From NCBI GenBank assembly GCA_025363385.1, contig JANYEA010000153.1, positions 1 to 64,000 on the forward strand: DNA of 64,000 bases, written 5' to 3'. This DNA comes from Bacteroidota bacterium. GTDB lineage: Bacteria; Bacteroidota; Bacteroidia; Chitinophagales; Chitinophagaceae. The notes under the pieces are model-generated. The model worked only from the letters and a program-made list of their open reading frames with translations, was not told the origin of the DNA and made no database searches. Below, piece by piece: positions 28,713-37,081 of this stretch (its first letter is position 1; every line of letters begins with the position of its first letter). Made by a program: the position numbers and the translations under genes.

Positions 28713-29645
28713 ATGGGAACCCAAATCCAGATACTACATTCGAAAGAAATTGATCCTGAAAAATGGGATCATTGCATAAACAATAGCAGTAACTCATTGA
28801 TATATGCTGGATATAATTATCTTACTAATCAATGTATCAACTGGTCGGGATTAATCATTAATAATTATCATACAGTTCTCCCTTTACCCTGGAAAAAAAA
28901 ATGGGGAATTAGATATATATATGCTCCTGCTTTTATACAACAATTGGGATTTTTTGGTAACCTCGTTGATCTACCTATTACACAAATCATGGATAGAATT
29001 AAAGAATTTGCAAAATTTGGAGACCTTTTTTTAAACTACCAAAATAAAGAACTTTTATCAAATCTGGATTTTGTTGAAAAGACAAATTATATCTTAGGCC
29101 TTGACAATTCTTATCCAAAAATTCATTCTAACTACGCACAGGATTTACTTAAAAACTTACAAAAATCAGAGAAACACAACCTTCAATACTTACAAACTGT
29201 TTCTATCGAAAACACAATCGAACAATTTCAAATTAATTACCAGAATCGCTTTCCTCAATTCAATACAAAAACTTTTCAGAACTTAAAAAACACCTGCAAA
29301 GAGCTTGCAGAAAATAATCAATGTTTTACTCGTTCCGTTTGTTATGAAACAACTGATCAAGTTATTTCAACAGCACTTCTATTAAGAGATAATAAACGAC
29401 TTTATCTTTTACTAAATAGCACTAGCTTAACTGGCAGGTCATTATCAGCAAATCATTTTTTGATAGATAGTATTATAAGGGAATATTGTGAAGAAGCACT
29501 TATTTTCGATTTTGAAGGATCTGAAAGAAAAGGGATCAAAGACTTCTATCAATCATTTCAACCAATAAATCAACCTTATTTTCATGTTAGATTTAATAAT
29601 CTCCCTTTCTTAATTAATCTGATTCGAGCCTTATGGATAAAATAA
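28713..29645 (+). CDS. GNAT/FemAB-like acyltransferase-fold protein
   Basis: 310 aa; C-terminal LIFDFEGSERKGIKDFYQSFQPINQPYF resembles GNAT/FemAB-like proteins in Bacteroidota EPS loci. Confidence 0.6.
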   Translation: MGTQIQILHSKEIDPEKWDHCINNSSNSLIYAGYNYLTNQCINWSGLIINNYHTVLPLPWKKKWGIRYIYAPAFIQQLGFFGNLVDLPITQIMDRIKEFAKFGDLFLNYQNKELLSNLDFVEKTNYILGLDNSYPKIHSNYAQDLLKNLQKSEKHNLQYLQTVSIENTIEQFQINYQNRFPQFNTKTFQNLKNTCKELAENNQCFTRSVCYETTDQVISTALLLRDNKRLYLLLNSTSLTGRSLSANHFLIDSIIREYCEEALIFDFEGSERKGIKDFYQSFQPINQPYFHVRFNNLPFLINLIRALWIK

Positions 29646-29690
29646 AACCCAAAAACTCATTTGCAGTTAAATCTCTCAGATATTCTACTT

Positions 29691-29960
29691 CTAAATAAAT
29701 GCAGTACCTCCTCCCAGTATCACTGCAGAAGAGGGAAGCAAGGAAATATAAAATTATCGATTGGCCGTTTTTAATTCTCGAATTCCAGTAAATGCTTTGT
29801 CTTTGTAGAACAACGGACTTAAAATATCGCTCATATCTTTATTACCTTAAAGGCTATTTGCAAATTTTGCAACTGCATTATCATTAGCATCAGCACTTGA
29901 AATTCCACTTACAAAAAAGAAAAACAAAACTAGTAATTTAAAAACCCGGTTTGGATACAT
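29691..29960 (-). pseudogene. Possible decayed small secreted protein gene
   Basis: Minus-strand reading frame MYPNRVFKLLVLFFFFVSGISSADANDNAVAKFANSL*GNKDMSDILSPLFYKDKAFTGIRELKTANR*FYISLLPSSAVILGGGTAFI*: signal peptide, then in-frame TAA at 29847-29849 and at 29754-29756. Confidence 0.4.
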
Positions 29961-30009
29961 GATTTATTTAATATCAGGAATGTGACTACTTATATTCTTT
30001 AGAATTGCA

Positions 30010-30555
30010 TTAGATCTTCATCCTTTCAACAACTTCAATCCCTGAATTAGGATCAATCCCTTTTAATTCAACATATTCAATATTTGGCACCCAGAAAGAA
30101 CCACCATTCACTCTAATAAAAACTTGTTTTAAAATAGCTTGCTGTTTATTAATATCTGTAAAAACATAGAATTTATTATCAGTCGACTTCTTCAAATACA
30201 TAATCTTCTTTTTATAAGAAACAAAATGAATTTCATAATTTTCTTTACTAATCATTTTAGATTTTATTCCATAAGCAAAATTTCTTTGAATATAATTCAG
30301 GTCGTCGTGTTGCCCTTTTTCTGCATAGCGAATCCAAAAAACATGCACAGGCTCATCTTCATTTAATACTCCATTTTTAAAGTTCAACTCATAAATCAAC
30401 GTATTGATATTTGGGTCTCTTTGCATAAAAAAAAGCTGATTCGCATTTCCAGATGGAGTTGGATACCTTGTATCTCTTTGGGCAAATCCTTGCTTTGTAA
30501 TCATAAGTAGCAGCAAAAAAAACAATATAACAGAATATTTAATAAGAATTCTCAT
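30010..30555 (-). CDS. DUF4833 domain-containing secreted protein
   Basis: 181 aa with signal peptide; LFFMQRDPNINTLIYELNFKNGVLNEDEPVHVFWIRYAEKGQHDDLNYIQRNFAYGIKSK. Confidence 0.8.
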   Translation of the reverse strand: MRILIKYSVILFFLLLLMITKQGFAQRDTRYPTPSGNANQLFFMQRDPNINTLIYELNFKNGVLNEDEPVHVFWIRYAEKGQHDDLNYIQRNFAYGIKSKMISKENYEIHFVSYKKKIMYLKKSTDNKFYVFTDINKQQAILKQVFIRVNGGSFWVPNIEYVELKGIDPNSGIEVVERMKI

Positions 30556-30689
30556 GCTAATTTGCTTACCTCTTTTTTCAATATTAGTTTACTGAATGAA
30601 GAGATGGTTTTAGAAAAGGAAATATCAGTAAATTTAAGAACAAACCTTCAAAATATTTTTCGTTCATCTTTTTCTTAAAGATTGTCTTT

Positions 30690-31373
30690 TTATTTTATGG
30701 GCTTCATTACTGCAAAATAGATCTCAGAACGTATTTCAAAACCCAATCCAAGATATAAATCAATTGCACGTTGGTTATCCTGCCGTACGTGCAAAAAAGC
30801 AGATTTACCAGATCTTAGTATTTGTAATAAAAGATGATTTACCAAAGCAGCAGCATAGCCTTTTCCAGAACATGATGGATGTGTACAAACTGCACTTATT
30901 TCAGTAAACTTTGAAAGATGTAACCGTTCTCCTGCCATTGCCACTAATTGGCCATTTTCAAATACACCTACATAATTGCCAAATTCGATAGTTCGCTGCG
31001 TAAAAGGCCCCGGCTTTGTTAGTGCAGTTAATTCTATCATTGAGGGTATATGTTCGTTGCCAAGAGCTTGTATGGCAACTTCAGATCCCAAAAATGGTTT
31101 CAGGTTAGTGCATATCAATTGATATAACCCAAGAGAAAAAATCAATTCAAAATTCCCAGAAAGAACAAAAGGCTTAGCTACCAAAGTTGAAACTGTTCTT
31201 CCAGCTGGTAAAAAGTTGAAAAGGTTTTGCTGAGATGCAAATTTCCAATTTGGTAAGGCAACAAAAGGTGAAACTTCGGGAGTAAAAATGGCAATGGTTT
31301 CTGTTCCCTGGTTCATTTTTACATCTATACTATTCAGCGAATGCCAAATTGGATTATTTAATGTATGAATCAA
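30690..31373 (-). CDS. GNAT family N-acetyltransferase
   Basis: 227 aa; VCTHPSCSGKGYAAALVNHLL, FLHVRQDNQRAIDLYLGLGFEIR. Confidence 0.9.
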   Translation of the reverse strand: MIHTLNNPIWHSLNSIDVKMNQGTETIAIFTPEVSPFVALPNWKFASQQNLFNFLPAGRTVSTLVAKPFVLSGNFELIFSLGLYQLICTNLKPFLGSEVAIQALGNEHIPSMIELTALTKPGPFTQRTIEFGNYVGVFENGQLVAMAGERLHLSKFTEISAVCTHPSCSGKGYAAALVNHLLLQILRSGKSAFLHVRQDNQRAIDLYLGLGFEIRSEIYFAVMKPIK

Positions 31374-31425
31374 TTATTCTTATATTAATGAAATTCAAAG
31401 ATAACCTTGTAAATGAAAATAAAAT

Positions 31426-31462
31426 AAAAAGCTTCATCCATTCATGTAAGAATAGATGAAGC
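31426..31462 (-). terminator. Intrinsic terminator at the end of the hydrogenase structural operon
   Basis: Minus strand: GCTTCATC-N16-GATGAAGC followed by TTTTTATTTTATTTTC, 3' of the hyaD stop (31489). Confidence 0.75.
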
Positions 31463-31488
31463 TCCTTTAATACAAAATAAGTATTCAG

Positions 31489-31971
31489 TTAAACCAGCAC
31501 TGTTTTATCCTGAAGTTGATTGGCAAGTGCTAATACTTTTTCAATTAAAACTGGTATGGCTTTCTGAACTACCGGTGTAAGTTCAATCCCTTGTTGCTGT
31601 ATCGATTCTATACTAACCACGAATAAATATATTTCCGGCATTTTATCCATTAACTGCAGTGCGTTTACCATGTCTCGTAAACCAATATCATGAGTACTCA
31701 TGGCCCTTGGAAAATCTTTGGCAAATTTTGGTTGTATTAATCGAATGGTTCCAGGTTCATTATTATCCAAAGTTGCATCAATTAATATTACTTTTTCGTG
31801 CACTTCAAAAAACTCGAGCAAATGAAACCCGCCAGTTCCTCCGTCCACTACATCAATAGTATCTGCGATGGGTAACTTTTGTAAGGCTAATGCAGTTTGC
31901 ACACCTACCCCTTCATCACCCATTAAGTAATTCCCTATACCCAAAATTAAAAGGTCAGACATCTTTATCAT
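31489..31971 (-). CDS. hyaD: HyaD/HupD-type hydrogenase maturation endopeptidase
   Basis: 160 aa; LILGIGNYLMGDEGVGVQTALAL, VDGGTGGFHLL, DATLDNNEPGTIR, THDIGL. Confidence 0.93.
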   Translation of the reverse strand: MIKMSDLLILGIGNYLMGDEGVGVQTALALQKLPIADTIDVVDGGTGGFHLLEFFEVHEKVILIDATLDNNEPGTIRLIQPKFAKDFPRAMSTHDIGLRDMVNALQLMDKMPEIYLFVVSIESIQQQGIELTPVVQKAIPVLIEKVLALANQLQDKTVLV

Positions 31972-32702
31972 GCTTTATTTTTTGGTTCGTTAGGAGTATG
32001 GTGCTCTTCGTTTTGGAATACTTCTTCTTCAATAAATTTCCATCCACCGCCCATACTACTTATTTCACCGCGGCCTTCAACATAGTCGTGATAAAAAACA
32101 AGATATACATGTATTACAGCGAAAAGAATAAAGAACCACATTGACCAATGGTGAACGGTTCTGATAAAACTATCTCCACCAAACATAAATGGCACCCATG
32201 CAAATAATTTTGGTAACCACCATGTACTCATGGATGCATATAAACCAAAGCCCGTTAAACACTGCACCAAAAATGCTAGGAAAGTAAAGAAGTAAATAAA
32301 ACCTGCCATCGCATTGTGTCCAATGCTGATATGTTCTTTCCCACGCATCATCAGGATATCGATTTTAAAGACATGCCACATTTCTCTAAAGAATTTTTTG
32401 GAAGTTGGTATGAACTGATTCCAGTTCGCATATTTATTCCCCACAAATCCCCAATAAATTCTAAACAGAAAATTGAAAAAGAAAATATACGATGCGATAA
32501 AATGTGCCACACGAACCCAACCCATTGTAAATTGATTGGCTGCTTCCTGGTGGCTTTGTATTGCCAATGGATTAGCAATAAAAAAACCTGTAATGATGAG
32601 TACAATAATTGCCAAGGCATTTAACCAATGATAATAGCGAACTGGCAATTCCCAAACATATACACGACGCAACCGATGAACATGCAAAAATTTCGTTTTC
32701 AT
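31968..32702 (-). CDS. hyaC: [NiFe]-hydrogenase b-type cytochrome subunit
   Basis: 244 aa; VYVWELPVRYYHWLNALAIIVLIITGFFI, FVQCLTGFGLYASM, RTVHHWSMWFFILFAVIHVYLVFYHDYVEGRGEISSMGGGWKF; ATGA overlap with hyaD. Confidence 0.95.
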   Translation of the reverse strand: MKTKFLHVHRLRRVYVWELPVRYYHWLNALAIIVLIITGFFIANPLAIQSHQEAANQFTMGWVRVAHFIASYIFFFNFLFRIYWGFVGNKYANWNQFIPTSKKFFREMWHVFKIDILMMRGKEHISIGHNAMAGFIYFFTFLAFLVQCLTGFGLYASMSTWWLPKLFAWVPFMFGGDSFIRTVHHWSMWFFILFAVIHVYLVFYHDYVEGRGEISSMGGGWKFIEEEVFQNEEHHTPNEPKNKA

Positions 32703-32727
32703 CCGTTAATTTTTAATTGTTAATGAA

Positions 32728-34452
32728 CTATTCACCCACTACACTAATTCTGCTGATGGTTTTACCATCTTCGTCATATAAGTGAACACTACAAGCCATG
32801 CATGGGTCGAAACTATGAATGGTTCGCAGAATTTCTAATGGTTGTTGTTCGTTAGCAACCGGTGTATCAATCAATGATGACTCATAAGCTGATAATTGTC
32901 CCTTACTATCTCTTGGAGAAGCATTCCATGTTGTTGGAACCACTAATTGATAGTTAGAAATTTTCTGGTCGTCTATATTAATCCAGTGTGCAAGAGCACC
33001 ACGTGGCGCTTCTGCATGACCCACACCAAAAGAGTGTTTAGCCCAGGTTGCAGGATCGAAATTGCTGGTTTCAGCCATTTTAACATCCCCTTTCTTAATA
33101 TTGGAAATTAATTGATCAAAGAATTCTAAAGACCATTGTGCAGTTAATACACTTTCTAATCCCCGTGCCGCTGTTCTTCCCAAAGTAGAGAACAATGCAG
33201 TAATTGGAACATTCAAATCTTTCAGAGCCTTATCAACTACTTCTTTGAATTCAGGTCTGCCACTAGCATAACCAACTAACATACGGGAAAGTGGTCCTAC
33301 TTCCATTGCATGACCTTTCCATCTGGGTGTTTTGAGATAACTATATTTCTCTTTGGTATTCAAATTCTGGAAAGGAGGTTTAGGGCCAGAGTATTTGATA
33401 TTAGTTTCACCTTTCCAAGGATGTAATCCAACATCATTTCCCCCTTTGTATTCATACCAGGAGTTGGTAATGAATTCTTGTACTTCATCGTCTTTGCGTA
33501 AATCTACTTCATGAAGTTTACTGACATCTTTATTCAAAATAGCACCTGCAGGGAACTTATATCCATTCGCGTCTTTGATACCATTAGTTGGCAAATCACC
33601 ATACACTAAATAATTGCCCAAACCTCCACCAATACTTCCCCAATCTTTATAGAATGAAGCGATAGCCATTAAATCTGGAATATATACCTGCTCTATGAAT
33701 TCTTTACCTTGCTTCAGTAATTGTTCTACTTCTGCTAACCTTTCTGCATTGATACCACTTACATCATCAATCCCAATGGAACAAGCCATCCCCCCTACTA
33801 AATAGTTTGGATGGGGATTTTTACCACCAAAAATTGCATGAACTTTTACAATTTCTTTCTGCCACTCTAGTGCTTCTAAATAGTGGGCTAGTCCGATTAA
33901 ATTAACTTCAGCTGGTAATTTATACGCTGGGTGGCCCCAATATCCATTTGCAAAAATGCCCAATTGGCCACTAGCAACAAATTTTTTAACCCTTGTTTGA
34001 ATATCGCTAAAATATCCTGGAGAGCTTTTAGGCCATTTTGATATACTCTGAGCTAATTCTGACGTTTTCTTTGGATCTGCCTGCAAGGCATTTACCACAT
34101 CAACCCAGTCCATTGCATGCAAATGATAAAAATGCACCACATGATCGTGCATATATAAGGCACAGAACATAATGTTACGAACCAATTCTGCATTGGCAGG
34201 AACATTGATACCTAAAGCATCTTCTACACAACGTACAGAAGCTAATGAATGTGTGGAGGTACATACGCCACATACCCTACCTACAAATGCCCATGCATCT
34301 CTTGGGTCACGGCCTTTTAAAATTTCTTCAAGCAAACGTACCATGGTGCCGCTGCTAAAAGCATCTTTGATTTTACCATTTTCGATATCTGCTTCAATGC
34401 GCAGGTGTCCTTCTATTCTGGTAATTGGGTCTACAACTATTCTCTTACTCAT
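32728..34452 (-). CDS. hyaB: [NiFe]-hydrogenase large subunit
   Basis: 574 aa; VDPITRIEGHLRIE, RVCGVCTSTHSLASV, C-terminal SFDPCMACSVHLYDEDGKTISRISVVGE with a cleavable tail after DPCxxCxxH. Confidence 0.97.
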   Translation of the reverse strand: MSKRIVVDPITRIEGHLRIEADIENGKIKDAFSSGTMVRLLEEILKGRDPRDAWAFVGRVCGVCTSTHSLASVRCVEDALGINVPANAELVRNIMFCALYMHDHVVHFYHLHAMDWVDVVNALQADPKKTSELAQSISKWPKSSPGYFSDIQTRVKKFVASGQLGIFANGYWGHPAYKLPAEVNLIGLAHYLEALEWQKEIVKVHAIFGGKNPHPNYLVGGMACSIGIDDVSGINAERLAEVEQLLKQGKEFIEQVYIPDLMAIASFYKDWGSIGGGLGNYLVYGDLPTNGIKDANGYKFPAGAILNKDVSKLHEVDLRKDDEVQEFITNSWYEYKGGNDVGLHPWKGETNIKYSGPKPPFQNLNTKEKYSYLKTPRWKGHAMEVGPLSRMLVGYASGRPEFKEVVDKALKDLNVPITALFSTLGRTAARGLESVLTAQWSLEFFDQLISNIKKGDVKMAETSNFDPATWAKHSFGVGHAEAPRGALAHWINIDDQKISNYQLVVPTTWNASPRDSKGQLSAYESSLIDTPVANEQQPLEILRTIHSFDPCMACSVHLYDEDGKTISRISVVGE

Positions 34453-34476
34453 ACAATTATTTTGTATAATTAGGTA

Positions 34477-35607
34477 TTAAGATTTTAATTCGTGTTCGCT
34501 TTGCTTGCCTTCTTCCTCAAGGCCTAGAATCAGTTTTTTCTTGCGTACATTAGTCATTACAGCATGTCCTGCTAAAGCAGCTGCAGTAACACCCAGTGCC
34601 ACTTTTCCAACTGTATCTGCATTGGCTTCAATTCCAAATCCAGCAAAGGATGAACCTCTTTCATATAATCTGCCATTATCCCAATAGTTTTCTTCACTGC
34701 AACCAATACATGGGTGACCAGATTGTATTGGAAAACTTGTTCCATTATTCCATTTCATCACACCACAGGCATTGTAAGTAGATGGTCCTTTACAACCTAC
34801 TTTGTATAAGCAATATCCTTTTCTGGCATTTTCATCATCAAAGGTTTCTACGTATAGTCCTGCATCATAGAATGGTCTACGATAACAAGTATCGTGTACA
34901 CGTTTGCTATAGAACGCTTTAGGGCGACCTAATTTATCCAATTCAGGTATACGACCGAATGTAAGTAAGTGTACAATTACACCTGCCATCACTTCTCCAA
35001 TTGGAGGACAACCGGGTACTTTAATAACAGGTTTACCTTTTACTAATTTATGTATAGGAGTTGCTTTAGTTGGGTTTGGTTTAGCCGATTGTACACAACC
35101 GTTGCTGGCGCAACTTCCCCAAGCAATAATTGCCTGAGCGTTTTCAGCTGCTTCTTCCAATATTTGAAGAGAGGTTTTACCACCAATCATGCAATAAACA
35201 CCATCTGCTCCCATTGGAACGCTGCCTTCTACACAAAGGATATATTTGCCCTTGTATTTAGTCATGGTGTCTTGCAAACATTTTTCAGCTTGAAATCCAG
35301 AAGCTGCCATCAATGTTTCAGTATAATCTAATGAAATCTTATCTAGCAGAATATCTGCTACAATAGGATGTGAGGATCTGATAAAACTCTCACTGCAACA
35401 GGTACATTCTTGAAAATGTAACCAGATTACAGGAAGCCTTGGTTGAGTTTCAAGTGCTTTTGCAACCTGACCCATCGCTGAATTTTCAAGACCGATAAAG
35501 GCAGTCATCATACTTACAAACTGAAGAAAGTCGCGTCGGCTATAACCCTTACGTTCTACCTCTTCATAATAAGTAGGCTGTTTCATTGGAACAAGCTCGT
35601 TAGACAT
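34477..35607 (-). CDS. hyaA: [NiFe]-hydrogenase small subunit, group 1d-like (six-Cys proximal cluster)
   Basis: ORF extends to 35703; start preferred at 35607 (MSNELVPMKQ…) placing the Tat motif YSRRDFLQFVSMM near the N-terminus; ECTCCSES, WGSCASNGC, C-terminal TM anchor. Confidence 0.96.
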   Translation of the reverse strand: MSNELVPMKQPTYYEEVERKGYSRRDFLQFVSMMTAFIGLENSAMGQVAKALETQPRLPVIWLHFQECTCCSESFIRSSHPIVADILLDKISLDYTETLMAASGFQAEKCLQDTMTKYKGKYILCVEGSVPMGADGVYCMIGGKTSLQILEEAAENAQAIIAWGSCASNGCVQSAKPNPTKATPIHKLVKGKPVIKVPGCPPIGEVMAGVIVHLLTFGRIPELDKLGRPKAFYSKRVHDTCYRRPFYDAGLYVETFDDENARKGYCLYKVGCKGPSTYNACGVMKWNNGTSFPIQSGHPCIGCSEENYWDNGRLYERGSSFAGFGIEANADTVGKVALGVTAAALAGHAVMTNVRKKKLILGLEEEGKQSEHELKS

Positions 35608-35664
35608 ATGTGTTGGTTTTAATTGGTAAATGCACTTACAAAGTAGTGCACTCTTAAAAGTTCC

Positions 35665-35706
35665 AACATGATTGTTATCACATAGATTTATGACTTTAAT
35701 CATGTT
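35665..35706. promoter_or_regulatory. Candidate operator: 9-bp inverted repeat in the hya/hyp divergent promoter region
   Basis: AACATGATT (35665-35673) and AATCATGTT (35698-35706), 33-bp centre-to-centre spacing; midpoint about 75-79 nt from each flanking start codon (35607 and 35760). Confidence 0.55.
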
Positions 35707-35759
35707 AATTGGATAGCTGTTTTGTTACATTGCAATAGAAATCATATAAACTCTTCCGT

Positions 35760-35951
35760 ATGAAAAAAATAACTGCATCTCTGGCACTATTGTTACCAGC
35801 AATTACATGGGCACATCCTGGTCATGGCGAAACCGATGGTTACACGATTATTCATTATTTTTCTGAGCCACAACACGCGATCATCACTTTAGGTGTATTG
35901 GCAGCTGTAACGGTGTATATTATCAGAGAACGCAGAAAGGGCAAATCCTAG
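35760..35951 (+). CDS. 63-aa single-pass membrane protein with His-rich exported segment (HPGHGE…), first gene of the hyp operon
   Basis: MKKITASLALLLPAITWAHPGHGETDGYTIIHYFSEPQHAIITLGVLAAVTVYIIRERRKGKS; 15 nt before hypA. Confidence 0.85.
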   Translation: MKKITASLALLLPAITWAHPGHGETDGYTIIHYFSEPQHAIITLGVLAAVTVYIIRERRKGKS

Positions 35952-35966
35952 TAAAGAAGCGCTCCC

Positions 35967-36311
35967 ATGCATGAATTATCCATTGTAATGAGCATTGTTG
36001 ATTTGGCTACAAAAGAAGCTGCCAAACATGATGCAACGATTATTGAAGAGATAGAATTAGACATCGGTTGCCTCACGGGCCTTGAAATGGATTCATTCGA
36101 ATTTGCTTGGAAACAAGGCGTAAAAAGAACTATATTAGAGAATGCTAAAAAAAAGGTAAATAGAATTGAAGGAAGGGCTAAATGTTCTGACTGCAATACG
36201 TATTTTCAAATGGAGCAGTTATTCGACAGTTGCCCCAATTGCAATAGTCATTTGGCAGAGATTATCAGTGGAAAAGAATTAAAGTTAAAAACCTTAGTAT
36301 TACCGGATTAG
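35967..36311 (+). CDS. hypA: Hydrogenase nickel incorporation protein HypA
   Basis: 114 aa; MHELSIVMSIVDLA; zinc-site cysteines CSDCNTYF…CPNCNS. Confidence 0.96.
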   Translation: MHELSIVMSIVDLATKEAAKHDATIIEEIELDIGCLTGLEMDSFEFAWKQGVKRTILENAKKKVNRIEGRAKCSDCNTYFQMEQLFDSCPNCNSHLAEIISGKELKLKTLVLPD

Positions 36312-36330
36312 AAGATTAAAATAGAACTAT

Positions 36331-37071
36331 ATGTGTGCAACCTGCGGGTGTGGACCCACTTCTCACCACGAACACGACCATGGGCATAGTCATGAGAATA
36401 ATCAAAAAACGGGCAGAAACATTGTTGATGTTGAACAGGATATCCTGCAAGAAAACAATTTGTTAGCAGCAAGGAACAGAGGCTTTTTTGAAGGCCGAAA
36501 TATCCTAGCCATTAATTTAGTAAGCTCTCCGGGATCTGGCAAAACCAGTTTACTTGAGAGAACCTTAACAGATTTAAAAACAGAACTTACATTTGCTGTT
36601 ATTGAGGGTGATCAGCAAACAGCAAATGATGCTGATAGAATTCATGCCACTGGCACGAAAGTTACACAAATCAATACCGGCAAAGGCTGTCATTTAGATG
36701 CCCATATGGTATTGCATGCTATGCAGGGAATGAAATTACAAGCCGACAGTATTTTATTTATAGAGAATGTAGGTAATTTGGTTTGTCCTGCGATGTTCGA
36801 TCTAGGTGAACAGGAAAGAGCTGTTGTAATCAGTGTAACAGAAGGTGATGATAAGCCGCTAAAGTATCCTGATATGTTTCATTCTTCTACACTTTGCATC
36901 ATTAATAAAACAGACCTACTCCCTTATGTTAAGTTTGATGTAGAAAAAGCAAAAGAATACGCCAAGAAAGTAAATCCTTCTTTAGAAATTATCGAACTAA
37001 GTTGTACCAGCGGAGAGGGCATGCAACAATGGTATCAATGGTTAAAAAGTAAAGTATTAACGCCTGCTTAA
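36331..37071 (+). CDS. hypB: Hydrogenase nickel incorporation GTPase HypB
   Basis: 246 aa; MCATCGCGPTSHHEHDHGHSH, LVSSPGSGKTSLLERTL, INKTDLLPY. Confidence 0.97.
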   Translation: MCATCGCGPTSHHEHDHGHSHENNQKTGRNIVDVEQDILQENNLLAARNRGFFEGRNILAINLVSSPGSGKTSLLERTLTDLKTELTFAVIEGDQQTANDADRIHATGTKVTQINTGKGCHLDAHMVLHAMQGMKLQADSILFIENVGNLVCPAMFDLGEQERAVVISVTEGDDKPLKYPDMFHSSTLCIINKTDLLPYVKFDVEKAKEYAKKVNPSLEIIELSCTSGEGMQQWYQWLKSKVLTPA

Positions 37072-37081
37072 AAATATTTCC

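Noticed and set aside
32728-34452. Possible selenocysteine hydrogenase
   Set aside because: The C-terminal active-site motif reads DPCMACSVH with Cys codons and no in-frame TGA.
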